Counted from the first letter of the stretch, positions 1-8,216 are shown. The stretch: DNA of 11,328 nucleotides from Bacteroidota bacterium (GCA_008501835.1 QQUB01000836.1:1-11328), one strand, 5' to 3'. Notes: generated by a model not told the origin, from the letters alone. Numbers and translations are program-made.

Positions 1-1532
1 CTTCACTGAAAACAGCTTTGGAAAAAGAGGGGCATCAGTTTGTTTCGGAAACAGATACCGAGGTTTTGATCCACCTTATCGAGGAGTTTCAGAAAAGAGA
101 AAATCTGAGCCTTGAAGAAGCGGTAAGAATAGCTCTTCAGCGGGTAGTTGGAGCCTATGCTATTGTGGTTATGGATAAAAATGATCCGGATAAACTGGTT
201 GCTGCCAAAAAAAGTAGTCCGTTGGTCATTGGAATAGGTAAGGATGATGACTATTTTGTAGCCTCGGATGCTACTCCCCTGGTAGAATACACCAACAAGG
301 TCATTTACCTTGGAGATGAAGAAATTGCTGTGATAACCAAGGGCGGAGAACTGGCAATCAAGACGATTTTCAGTAATGAGATCCAGGCACCCTTTGTTCA
401 TGAACTGGATATGAAACTCGAAGCCCTCGAAAAGGGGGGGTATGATCATTTTATGCTTAAAGAGATTCATGAACAACCCAATACCATTGCTGATGGAATG
501 AGGGGACGCATAAATGCAGAGGAGGCATTGATCAAACTTGGAGGTATAGAAGATTGTATTGACAGACTGGCCAATGCACAACGGATCATTATCGCTGCCT
601 GTGGTACTTCCTGGCATTCAGGTCTGATAGGAGAGTACTTGTTTGAAGAATTGGCCAGAATGCCGGTGGAGGTAGAATACGCCTCTGAATTGAGATACCG
701 TAATCCTATTCTTACGGACAGGGATGTTGTGATAGCCATTTCTCAGTCAGGAGAAACAGCAGATACACTAGCAGCGCTCGAACTCGCAAAGGAAAAGGGA
801 GCACTCACTCTTGGGATCGTGAATGTTGTCGGTAGTTCCATTGCTCGACTGACCGATGCAGGGTCCTATATCCATGCAGGGCCGGAAATCGGAGTGGCGT
901 CAACAAAGGCTTTTACGGGGCAGGTAACCCTGCTGACACTTATGGCCCTGGTTATTGCCAAAAAGAGAAATACCATTGAAGAAGCCTATTTTCAGGAGCT
1001 TTTGACCGAGCTGGAAACTATTCCTGCAAAAGTCTCAAGAGTGTTGGAAAATAACGATGCACATATTCAATATATCGCCTCAGAGATCAAAGACAGGCAC
1101 AATGCATTATACCTCGGTAGAGGATATAATTTCCCTGTTGCCCTCGAAGGTGCCCTGAAATTGAAAGAAATATCGTATATTCACGCTGAAGGCTATCCGG
1201 CAGCAGAAATGAAACACGGGCCTATCGCCCTTATCGATGAACAAATGCCGGTTTTCGTAATTGCCACCAACAAGAGCGCTTACGAAAAGATTGTCACAAA
1301 TATTCAGGAAGTAAAGGCCAGAAAAGGATATGTCGTCGCCATCGTTACGGAAGGCGATGAAGCTATCAGTAAAATCGCTGATCATACCATTGAAATTCCT
1401 GATACCCTTGAACCTTTAACACCTTTATTGTCGGTAATTCCATTGCAGTTGCTATCCTATCATATTGCAGTTATGAGGGGATGTAATGTGGACCAGCCAA
1501 GAAATCTGGCGAAATCAGTGACAGTAGAATAA
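1..1532 (+). CDS. glmS: Glutamine--fructose-6-phosphate aminotransferase (isomerizing), 5'-truncated by the window edge
   Basis: GlmS makes glucosamine-6-phosphate from fructose-6-phosphate and glutamine in the cytoplasm, the first committed step to UDP-GlcNAc for peptidoglycan and LPS. The reading frame is open from base 3, giving 509 visible residues; family members have about 610, so roughly 100 N-terminal residues, including the Cys nucleophile of the glutaminase domain, lie upstream. The visible part starts in the glutaminase domain (GHQFVSETDTEV). It then has two SIS sugar-isomerase domains with CGTSWHSG near residue 200, SQSGETADT near 248, ASTKAFTGQ near 299, and LEGALKLKE followed by AEMKHGPIALI near 381-411. 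It ends in the canonical DQPRNLAKSVTVE, whose Lys (about residue 504) corresponds to the E. coli K603 that forms a Schiff base with the sugar. TTG at 18 is not a real start, because conserved GlmS sequence continues upstream of it. The gene is followed by the DUF4290 gene, with a hairpin in the 63-base gap. Confidence 0.97.
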   Translation, partial: SLKTALEKEGHQFVSETDTEVLIHLIEEFQKRENLSLEEAVRIALQRVVGAYAIVVMDKNDPDKLVAAKKSSPLVIGIGKDDDYFVASDATPLVEYTNKVIYLGDEEIAVITKGGELAIKTIFSNEIQAPFVHELDMKLEALEKGGYDHFMLKEIHEQPNTIADGMRGRINAEEALIKLGGIEDCIDRLANAQRIIIAACGTSWHSGLIGEYLFEELARMPVEVEYASELRYRNPILTDRDVVIAISQSGETADTLAALELAKEKGALTLGIVNVVGSSIARLTDAGSYIHAGPEIGVASTKAFTGQVTLLTLMALVIAKKRNTIEEAYFQELLTELETIPAKVSRVLENNDAHIQYIASEIKDRHNALYLGRGYNFPVALEGALKLKEISYIHAEGYPAAEMKHGPIALIDEQMPVFVIATNKSAYEKIVTNIQEVKARKGYVVAIVTEGDEAISKIADHTIEIPDTLEPLTPLLSVIPLQLLSYHIAVMRGCNVDQPRNLAKSVTVE

Positions 1533-1545
1533 TTCATTAATTTTC

Positions 1546-1576
1546 AAAGGATCAGGAACATCGCTTCCTGACCTTT
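1546..1576 (+). promoter_or_regulatory. Hairpin in the glmS-DUF4290 spacer
   Basis: AAAGG-(A)-TCAGGAA at 1546-1558 pairs with TTCCTGACCTTT at 1565-1576. This gives a 12-bp stem with one bulged A (1551) and a 6-base loop. A T7 run follows only after about 10 bases (1586-1592) and overlaps the leader of the next gene, so this is not a textbook intrinsic terminator. It could reduce read-through, act as an mRNA processing or stability element between the two genes, or be inert. The pairing is seen directly; the function is inferred. Confidence 0.4.
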
Positions 1577-1595
1577 ATCAGATAATTTTTTTAAA

Positions 1596-2318
1596 ATGAA
1601 AGAGATAGAATTGGAGTATAACTCAGATAGAGAAAACCTCATAATCCCTGAGTACGGAAGGCACGTACAGAATTTGATCAATCACGCCAGAGACATCGAG
1701 GATCCGGAGGAAAGGCAGAAGTTTGCGGAAAGAATAACACGTTTGATGATGCAGATGAATCCTCAAAGCAGAAACCTTGAAGATTATCAGGAAAAATTGT
1801 GGAAACACTTTTTCAGGATAGCCAAATACGAAATTGAAGTGAACCCTCCAAGTGGTCAAAAGCCAACTCCTGAGGATGAGCGGAAACAACCTGACCGCCT
1901 CGGTTATGCCAATTCAAATGCCAAATTTCGTCATTACGGACAAAATGTTCAACAACTGATCGAAAAGGCCCTGTCAATGCCTGAAGGACCCAAGCGGGAT
2001 GGATTTGTGGCGGTGATCGGTTCTTATATGAAACTGGCGTTCATTACCTGGAATAAAGACCTTTATGTAAGTGATGAGGTCATAAAAGGAGACCTGGTGT
2101 CTCTTTCAGGAGGTAAGCTGGTCATTCCGGCTGATGTGCCAATTGATAATTTATCCAGCTATTTGATTAAAAAAGGCTCCATCGGGAACAAGCGTTCTGG
2201 TGGCAGGTCTTCAGGTCGTCAATCGGGTCGTTCTTCCGGCCGTTCCGGCCGAAACGGGAACGGTTATAAGTCCAAGGGCGGTGGCCGCAATGGTGGAGAT
2301 AGAAGAAGACGTAAATAA
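1596..2318 (+). CDS. DUF4290 domain-containing protein with basic Gly/Ser/Arg tail
   Basis: This is a 240-residue soluble protein that I recognise as the DUF4290 family, typical of Bacteroidota and of unknown function. No signal peptide or membrane segment is visible. Residues 1-190 hold the domain and show an internal duplication: YGRHVQNLINHA at 20-31 is echoed by YGQNVQQLIEKA at 114-125, each followed by a similar helical stretch. Residues 195-240 are low-complexity, built of Gly, Ser, Arg and Asn with a final RRRRK, resembling the RGG-type tails that bind RNA in other proteins; that role is inferred. ATG 1596 follows an A/T-rich leader with no clear Shine-Dalgarno, common in this phylum. 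The gene probably shares transcription with glmS and is closed by the terminator at 2353-2390. Family assignment is fairly sure; function is unknown. Confidence 0.87.
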   Translation: MKEIELEYNSDRENLIIPEYGRHVQNLINHARDIEDPEERQKFAERITRLMMQMNPQSRNLEDYQEKLWKHFFRIAKYEIEVNPPSGQKPTPEDERKQPDRLGYANSNAKFRHYGQNVQQLIEKALSMPEGPKRDGFVAVIGSYMKLAFITWNKDLYVSDEVIKGDLVSLSGGKLVIPADVPIDNLSSYLIKKGSIGNKRSGGRSSGRQSGRSSGRSGRNGNGYKSKGGGRNGGDRRRRK

Positions 2319-2352
2319 ACGGAATCAAACAGAGGAACATACCTTCCTCTTT

Positions 2353-2390
2353 AAAAACTCCCGGACCGCTCATGGTTCGGGAGTTTTTTT
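2353..2390 (+). terminator. Rho-independent terminator after the DUF4290 gene
   Basis: AAAAACTCCCGGACC (2353-2367) pairs with GGTTCGGGAGTTTTT (2374-2388) as a 15-bp stem with one G-T wobble and a 6-base loop. It runs into a T7 tract at 2384-2390. It lies 35 bases past the DUF4290 stop codon and ends the glmS-DUF4290 unit. No clear Bacteroidota-type promoter (TTTG-N19-TAnnTTTG) was found in the 134 bases between it and the next gene. Confidence 0.9.
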
Positions 2391-2524
2391 GTTTAAAGAT
2401 ATACCTGCCATAACCCTGTCTGCCAAATGCTATCGTTTGTCCAAATGGTTAATGGATATTTCTTTTTCTCTGCTCCATTGTCCTTAATACTTTTTATATT
2501 GCCTGCATAAATATTATTAGAGGT

Positions 2525-4783
2525 ATGAGTACAACTTTGACCCAGCAACGGAAATTTGGTACAGCTCCGGTTTTCTTTACGGCTATTTCCACCATATTGG
2601 GGGCAATTATGTTCCTGCGTTTTGGCTGGGCAGTTGGTAATGTTGGGTTTATAGGAACCCTTGCCATTATATTAATTGGTCATGCAGTGACGATACCTAC
2701 GGCTATGGCGATTGCTGAAATTGCCACCAATCAAAAAGTTGAAGGAGGCGGAGAATATTATATAATTTCCAGGTCCTTTGGGTTGGTTATCGGATCCTCT
2801 ATTGGCATTGCATTGTACTTTTCCCAAGCCATTAGTGTGGCATTTTATATTATAGCTTTTTCAGAAGCATTTACCTCCCTTTTTGATTTTCTGCTGGCCA
2901 CCTACGAGTTCCACCCGACGATTGAATATCTCTTATCCTTAAAACAAACGGTCAGTATTCCTGCCTTGTTCCTTTTGACAGCCATAGTGTTGACAAAAGG
3001 AGCTGATCTGGGAGTGAAAATGCTTTATATTGTTGTGGCGATTTTATTCCTGGCACTGGTAGCATTTTTCGTTGGTCAAACTGATTACGGTATGAATAAT
3101 ACCTTTGACCCATTCCGTAATTTGGCTGACCTTGGAGGGACTCCCCAAAGTTTCTTTCTCGTCTTTGCGGTAATTTTTCCGGCATTTACGGGCATGACAG
3201 CCGGTGTTGGATTGTCAGGTGACCTGAAAAATCCCGGACGATCCATACCCATGGGTACCCTGGCTGGTACCATTTCCGGTATGGTTATTTATTTTTTCAT
3301 TACCTACAAACTTGCTGTGAGTGCCAGTCCAACCGATCTTGCAGATACCGATCAACTGGTTATGGCCAATATTGCCTGGCAGGGTTGGTGGCTGATACCT
3401 GTGGGATTGGCAGCAGCAACGATATCTTCAGCATTAGGGTCTATCATGGTCGCTCCTAGGACTTTGCAGGCGATTGCTCGTGACCACCTGATTCCTTCAA
3501 ATCGATTGAATATCTGGTTGTCCCGTGGAAGAGGAAAAGGTGATGATCCTTTTAATGCTACTTTGATCACCGTTGCCGTAGCATTTGTGTTTGTGTTGAT
3601 TGGTGGACTTAATGCCGTGGCAGGGATTATATCCATGTTCTTTATGGTTACCTATGGGTCATTGTGTTTGATATCCTTCCTCCAGCATTTTGCAGCAGAT
3701 CCCTCGTACAGGCCTACCTTTAAGTCGAGATGGTGGTTGTCGTTGTTTGGAGCAGTGGCTTGTTTTGGACTCATGTTTTTCATGAATGCCGGCTATGCGA
3801 TTCTGGCATTATTATTTATGACACTCACCTATCTTGGAGTCAGTTATTTTAACCCTGACAAGAAAAACCTTGCGGTGATCTTCCAGGGTGTGATCTTCCA
3901 GATCAGCCGTCAGCTTCAGGTATTCTTGCAAAAAACCGAAAAAGAACAAACGGCCAGTTGGAGGCCTTCTGTTGTGTGTATTTCTGAACATTCCTTTGAC
4001 AGACTTGCCGCCTTTGATTTTTTGAGATGGCTTTCCCAGAAATACGGTTTTGGAACTTACATCCATAAGATTGATGGATACCTGTCCAAATCCACCAAAG
4101 CCGAGGCGAATAAAGCACAAAAACGGCTGATTCAAATGGCTGAATCCAGCGGTAGTAATATTTACATTGATACGTTGATCAGTCCATCCTACACTTCTGC
4201 CATAGCTCAGGTCATCCAGTTACCGGGAATTTCAGGTACGGATAACAATCTCCTGATGCTGGAATACTCCAAACATAACCCGGAGAATCTCAAGGATATT
4301 GTAGATAATTTCAAGCTGGTAAGATCAGTCAATTTTGATGTGGTTATTCTGGGAAGTAGTGAACGTTCTTTCGGACTGAAGCAGAGCATCCACCTTTGGA
4401 TCACCTCCCGGGACTTTAAAAATGCGACCCTGATGATCCTGCTGGCCTACATTATCCTCGGCCACCGCGACTGGCGGAAAGGCTATATCAAGATATTCGC
4501 AGTATTCCAGGAAGGAACCGCAGATGATGAACGCAACAGATTATTTGGGCTGATTGAAACCGGACAGCTGCCTATTTCTCCGAATAATGTGGAAATCATT
4601 ATCAGAAAGGAGGCTGGAGAGATCCGTTCCATCGTCAATGAAAAATCCATCGATGCCGATCTGACCATTATTGGTTTTAATGATGAGTTGTTGAAACATG
4701 ATGGAGCTAAAGTCTTTGAAGGCTATGACAGAACTGGTAATACTGTTTTTGTGAATGCAGGGGAGCAGAAGAGTATTAAGTAA
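2525..4783 (+). CDS. SLC12-like cation-chloride cotransporter family permease (APC superfamily)
   Basis: This is a 752-residue inner-membrane transporter. Residues 12-440 contain about 12 hydrophobic segments. The first carries GAIMFLRFGWAVGNVG (26-41), which parallels TM1 of animal Na-K-Cl cotransporters. TM6 carries FPAFTGMTAGVGLSGDLKNP (218-237), the SLC12 signature that resembles FPA-TG-AG-SGDLKDP. Residues 445-752 form a cytosolic domain that also follows the SLC12 C-terminus: RPSVVCISE near 480-488, DVVILGSSERSFGL at 605-618, and a hydrophobic strand plus RDWRKGYIKIFAVF at 648-661. SLC12 proteins move chloride with Na+ and/or K+; substrate here is not proven, and an amino acid permease is the alternative. 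ATG 2525 is chosen because the next Met (residue 29) lies inside TM1; AGAGG sits only one base upstream, too close for a normal ribosome-binding site. It is a stand-alone gene between two terminators. Confidence 0.85.
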   Translation: MSTTLTQQRKFGTAPVFFTAISTILGAIMFLRFGWAVGNVGFIGTLAIILIGHAVTIPTAMAIAEIATNQKVEGGGEYYIISRSFGLVIGSSIGIALYFSQAISVAFYIIAFSEAFTSLFDFLLATYEFHPTIEYLLSLKQTVSIPALFLLTAIVLTKGADLGVKMLYIVVAILFLALVAFFVGQTDYGMNNTFDPFRNLADLGGTPQSFFLVFAVIFPAFTGMTAGVGLSGDLKNPGRSIPMGTLAGTISGMVIYFFITYKLAVSASPTDLADTDQLVMANIAWQGWWLIPVGLAAATISSALGSIMVAPRTLQAIARDHLIPSNRLNIWLSRGRGKGDDPFNATLITVAVAFVFVLIGGLNAVAGIISMFFMVTYGSLCLISFLQHFAADPSYRPTFKSRWWLSLFGAVACFGLMFFMNAGYAILALLFMTLTYLGVSYFNPDKKNLAVIFQGVIFQISRQLQVFLQKTEKEQTASWRPSVVCISEHSFDRLAAFDFLRWLSQKYGFGTYIHKIDGYLSKSTKAEANKAQKRLIQMAESSGSNIYIDTLISPSYTSAIAQVIQLPGISGTDNNLLMLEYSKHNPENLKDIVDNFKLVRSVNFDVVILGSSERSFGLKQSIHLWITSRDFKNATLMILLAYIILGHRDWRKGYIKIFAVFQEGTADDERNRLFGLIETGQLPISPNNVEIIIRKEAGEIRSIVNEKSIDADLTIIGFNDELLKHDGAKVFEGYDRTGNTVFVNAGEQKSIK

Positions 4784-4942
4784 TTTGGTTGCAGGTTGTG
4801 TGTGAAGGGGTGAAATAGTTAAGTACCATGGGGTAATTTTGCAATGCTGTGGGGAAGTTTGAGGGCGGTATATGAAATTGACCAGAGGGGAAAATGTGAT
4901 ACCAGGGCACCTCAAGTTTTTTCTGAAGAATTTGTTTTAAAC

Positions 4943-4989
4943 AAGAAGCCCTGGCAGATATCAATTCTGCCAGGGCTTCTTATCTTTTT
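4943..4989. terminator. Bidirectional terminator between convergent genes
   Basis: AAGAAGCCCTGGCAG (4943-4957) and CTGCCAGGGCTTCTT (4967-4981) form a perfect 15-bp stem with a 9-base loop. On the + strand it is followed by TATCTTTTT, and on the - strand by a T-containing tract (TGTTTAAAACAAATT). It lies about 160 bases past the transporter stop and 20 bases past the stop of the convergent HD-PycTM gene, so it can serve both. The remainder of the 4784-4942 gap shows nothing recognisable. Confidence 0.85.
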
Positions 4990-5003
4990 GCTGCTGGTTA
5001 TCG

Positions 5004-6239
5004 CTAATTCATCATAAAAGAAGCTGCAAAAATAATAACCGCCCCAATAAGACCATACATGAACACGCCATAACACAACCTCAGGAATCGGTATTTTTTG
5101 GCAAGAACAATACCCAGAAAATAAAGATCCCTTGTCATGGAGCTGTAGAGGAAGTCAGAGTCTGTGATCATTTCCATCATGCCGTAATGGAAGTCGTCCA
5201 GTTCCATTTCATGAAAATTTCCAAAGAACAGCAGGTTTGTTTTCCGGGATTTTATGTCTTCCATGGTCACTTTACCCTTGGTGATCTTTGGTCTGGTAGC
5301 CAGGATCGCTAAAGTGAGGGCTGATAAACATACCATCAATAGGATCACAGTTGGAATGACAAGTCTCGGGTTTTCACCGAACTGCGGAACAAGGCTGGAA
5401 ATAATGATCGAAATGATGATCGCATTAATACTCAACATGATGTTGGCCTTGTTATCTGCAATGGAACTCAGATTGACGTGAGTACGGTATGCGGTACGGA
5501 ACATCGTTTCTACTCCTCGTCCAAGGCTGATTTGTTTCAGTTCTATATTGCCGCTTGTTGCAACAACTTTATGCTTCTTTTTCTTCTTTTTTTGTTGGGT
5601 GATCTTATCCTCCTCGATCATTATGGCAGCCAGTTCCGGGTGTAATCTTCTTTTTTGCTTATCCAGCTGCCGGATGTGTTTTCTTTTCTGCTCGCCGTAC
5701 AACCGTTCTCCTTCTCCCGTATGATAATGGTGATTGACCATGAAATTGAGTTCAAAATCTACCCATTCAATATCCGTCATTATTCTGTCACGGGTCAACA
5801 ACAACTCCTGCCTGACCCGGCCACATCTGTCCCAGTACAGAGCATTACCCAGGTGACTCAGGTCCGCATCACAAAGAATGGATTGCATGCGGTTCATAGG
5901 ACTTTGAGGCATACGAGTGGACCGGATACAGTCCAATACCATTTGGATTTCTTCCTGGGGAACATTTTGTTCTTTCAGAAATTCCTCTGCATACTGACAG
6001 CTACGTTCTTCATGACCTTCTGATCCTTTGTCATATCCGGTGTCGTGAAACCAGGCTGCGAGATACAACAATTCCACCTTTTTATCGGATAGTTCATAAG
6101 CTGATGAAATTTCGGCAATGGCCTTTACCACATCCTGAACGTGTTCAAGGGAGTGGAATACAAAATCCTTGGAAACGTTTTTCTCAAAATGTTCCGTCAC
6201 ATATGCTTCAGCTGCTTGTAGTAAAGGTGTTTTTTCCAT
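5004..6239 (-). CDS. HD-domain phosphohydrolase fused to a PycTM-like (DUF5706) membrane module
   Basis: The protein has 411 residues in two parts. Residues about 26-200 are an HD domain: H29 and H33 (FHSLEHV), H65-D66 (AAWFHDTGYD), H76-E77 (GHEERS) and D124/D126 (CDADL) fit its metal-binding set, so catalysis looks intact. HD enzymes hydrolyse phosphate esters, often nucleotides, but no substrate can be named. After six consecutive lysines (217-222), residues 247-411 match the Pycsar effector family. There FRTAYRTHVNLSSIADNKAN (247-266) leads into TM1 (about 266-285), TM2 (about 293-315), a cytosolic stretch and TM3 (about 388-409). In Pycsar anti-phage defence, PycTM proteins respond to cCMP or cUMP made by a neighbouring cyclase; here no cyclase is present and both neighbours are unrelated. 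ATG 6239 is the first start after an in-frame stop at 6251-6249. Domain calls are firm; the role is open: defence effector, or housekeeping membrane nucleotidase or phosphodiesterase. Confidence 0.9.
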   Translation of the reverse strand: MEKTPLLQAAEAYVTEHFEKNVSKDFVFHSLEHVQDVVKAIAEISSAYELSDKKVELLYLAAWFHDTGYDKGSEGHEERSCQYAEEFLKEQNVPQEEIQMVLDCIRSTRMPQSPMNRMQSILCDADLSHLGNALYWDRCGRVRQELLLTRDRIMTDIEWVDFELNFMVNHHYHTGEGERLYGEQKRKHIRQLDKQKRRLHPELAAIMIEEDKITQQKKKKKKHKVVATSGNIELKQISLGRGVETMFRTAYRTHVNLSSIADNKANIMLSINAIIISIIISSLVPQFGENPRLVIPTVILLMVCLSALTLAILATRPKITKGKVTMEDIKSRKTNLLFFGNFHEMELDDFHYGMMEMITDSDFLYSSMTRDLYFLGIVLAKKYRFLRLCYGVFMYGLIGAVIIFAASFMMN

Positions 6240-6414
6240 ATCTCTGTACTATGATCAAAAAGTAGGCCGAAAATAAGCATTTTTTTTATCTTTAAATTTA
6301 TGTAAACTGTCTGTCTTTATTTTGTCTTTCGTGTTAAAAAATAGATGTTTGCATCAGATGCTGATTTTTTTCAGTTTAGAGAATATCTAAAAATACATCT
6401 TCTAAAGAAATATC

Positions 6415-8208
6415 GTGAAAAGAATACTGCTTTTGGTATTACTGTTGCTCGTCGCCATTTATGTCGGATATGATATGTGGCAATTATTTAAAGCCGAGCA
6501 ATTATGGGGTCACCGTCCCTTGTTTTTTCTGTTGGCAGGCTGGGGATCAGCTGTTCTTCTGAGAGCTATTATTACTGAAAAGCGAGGTAATGCCTATAAT
6601 TGGAAATACAGCGGTTATTCCACTCTTTCCGGAGCTTTGCTGGCCATAAGTTTCCCTGGATTATTACCTGTGCCCCTTTTTATGTTTGTTGGATTGGTGC
6701 CTTTGCTGATCATTGAACACGAATGGACTGTTTCAAAAGTGAAGGGAGCTGGCTGGAAAGTTTTCAGATATGCTTTCAATGCTTTTTTGGTCTACAATAT
6801 TCTTACGACCTGGTGGGTGGGCAATGCTGCCTTACTGGCGGGGTTATTCGCCAATGTGGTTAATTCGCTTTTGATGGCTACTGCCTTTTGGTTGTTCCAC
6901 ATGAGTAAAAGGGCGGTTCCCAAGTTTGGATATGCAGCTTTGGTGGTCTACTGGATATGTTTTGAATACATGCATTTTAATTGGGACCTCAGCTGGCCAT
7001 GGCTGGCCTTTGGCAATAGTTTTGCCCAGGTACCCTGGTGGGTACAGTGGTATGAATTCACCGGTGTATTTGGAGGAACCTTGCTGGTGCTTTTGGTGAA
7101 TATTCTGTTGTTCAAATTGATTAATCATTATAATGAAACGGGCAATGTATTGAGAAAGCAAGCCCTGGGGATTGGTGCTTTATTGGTATTGCCGTTGGCG
7201 GTTTCCCTTATCATGTATGTGAGTTATGAAGAAAAAGGTGAACCGGTAAATGTGGTATCTCTCCAGCCAAACTACGAGCCTCACTTCGAGAAGTTTACCA
7301 TTCCCGAAAGTATTCAGTTGGAGCATATGCTCAATCTCGCCGAAAGTAAATCGGATAGCCTGACGGATTACTTGGTGTTCCCTGAGACGTGTTTGGAAAA
7401 ATATATTGAAGATAGTGAATTCGATGGGAGCAGAAGTTTAAATGCCATCAGGGATTTTATGAAAAAGTATCCCCAAATGACGGTTGTCATGGGGGTAAAC
7501 ACCTATCATAATTTTGAACAAGGAGAAGCCTTGACGCCCAATGCCAGAAAAGTTGGAAAAGGAGAAAGAGAACGGTATCTGGAAGTCTACAATGGAGCGA
7601 TAGAACTGAATCAAAAAAACAGGGTGGTTCCACATCATAAAAAGTCGAAACTGGTCCCTGGTCCGGAGATTTTTCCTTTTAAGAAAATCCTGTTTTTTAT
7701 GGAACCTCTCGTGGATCAGTTAGGTGGAACAACCGCCGGGCTTGGGACTCAGAAAGGATATGTGATGTTTGATAATGGTGCTGCAAAGGTTGGTCCTGCC
7801 ATTTGTTATGAATCTGTGTACGGGGAGTATGTTGGAGGATATATTCGTAACGGCGGGAAATTTGATGGTGCCGAGTTGATATTTGTGATGACCAATGATG
7901 GATGGTGGGATAATACTCCGGGATATAGACAACACTTGCATTTCGCTTCTCTCAGAGCTATCGAGACCCGTCGTGATATTGTTCGATCTGCCAATACCGG
8001 ATCGTCAGCCTTTGTCAATCAACGTGGAGATATCCTGCAAAAAACAGCCTATGATGTCCCCATCGCCATATCCGGGACCATGTATAAAAATAATGCTATC
8101 ACCTTTTACGTGAGATGGGGTGATATCATTGCCAGGATTTCACTGTTCCTGGGCATTTTCCTTATCCTGAATACCATTGCGAAGAGTGCGATGAGGAAGG
8201 AGGAGTGA
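6415..8208 (+). CDS. lnt: Apolipoprotein N-acyltransferase
   Basis: Lnt transfers an acyl chain from phospholipid to the N-terminal cysteine of lipoproteins, the last step of lipoprotein maturation, at the periplasmic face of the inner membrane. The 597 residues comprise an N-terminal helix, a set of membrane helices to about residue 270, a nitrilase-like domain at about 275-555 and a final membrane helix at about 572-590. The catalytic triad is visible: E324 in VFPETCLEKY, K410 in HHKKSKLVPGPE and C464 in PAICYESVYGEY. The downstream MTNDGWW and RSANTGSSAFVNQRGDI are also typical. Length is somewhat above the E. coli enzyme (512), with extra residues in the first helices and around 365-390. 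GTG 6415 is the start: an in-frame TAA lies at 6403, no ATG lies between, and the next Met (residue 21) would lose the first helix. It is divergent from the HD-PycTM gene over a 175-base gap in which I find no convincing promoter match. Confidence 0.96.
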   Translation: MKRILLLVLLLLVAIYVGYDMWQLFKAEQLWGHRPLFFLLAGWGSAVLLRAIITEKRGNAYNWKYSGYSTLSGALLAISFPGLLPVPLFMFVGLVPLLIIEHEWTVSKVKGAGWKVFRYAFNAFLVYNILTTWWVGNAALLAGLFANVVNSLLMATAFWLFHMSKRAVPKFGYAALVVYWICFEYMHFNWDLSWPWLAFGNSFAQVPWWVQWYEFTGVFGGTLLVLLVNILLFKLINHYNETGNVLRKQALGIGALLVLPLAVSLIMYVSYEEKGEPVNVVSLQPNYEPHFEKFTIPESIQLEHMLNLAESKSDSLTDYLVFPETCLEKYIEDSEFDGSRSLNAIRDFMKKYPQMTVVMGVNTYHNFEQGEALTPNARKVGKGERERYLEVYNGAIELNQKNRVVPHHKKSKLVPGPEIFPFKKILFFMEPLVDQLGGTTAGLGTQKGYVMFDNGAAKVGPAICYESVYGEYVGGYIRNGGKFDGAELIFVMTNDGWWDNTPGYRQHLHFASLRAIETRRDIVRSANTGSSAFVNQRGDILQKTAYDVPIAISGTMYKNNAITFYVRWGDIIARISLFLGIFLILNTIAKSAMRKEE

Positions 8209-8216
8209 TCAGGTGA

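Noticed and set aside
18..20. TTG as the start of the glmS reading frame
   Set aside because: Conserved GlmS glutaminase sequence continues upstream to the window edge, so the gene is truncated, not started here.
2200..2487. 95-codon + strand frame across the end of the DUF4290 gene
   Set aside because: It overlaps the real gene's Arg/Gly tail in another frame and crosses the strong terminator.
4541..4964. Minus-strand frames over the transporter 3' end and the following gap
   Set aside because: They lie antisense to conserved SLC12-like coding sequence; no family resemblance and no sign of a start region.
5655..6023. 122-codon + strand frame inside the HD-PycTM gene
   Set aside because: It is antisense to the HD domain whose catalytic residues are clear on the other strand.
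5004..6239. Complete Pycsar defence operon
   Set aside because: Only the PycTM-like module is present; no nucleotide cyclase gene is adjacent on either strand in this window.
6351..6372. Small hairpin ATCAG-ATG-CTGAT followed by T7 in the lnt leader
   Set aside because: The stem is only 5 bp in an AT-rich leader; too weak to call an attenuator or terminator.
6240..6414. Bacteroidota-type promoters (TTTG-N19-TAnnTTTG) in the divergent gap
   Set aside because: TACTTTTTG on the - strand and TATTTTG on the + strand each differ from the -7 element by one base of spacing, and no matching -33 element is present.
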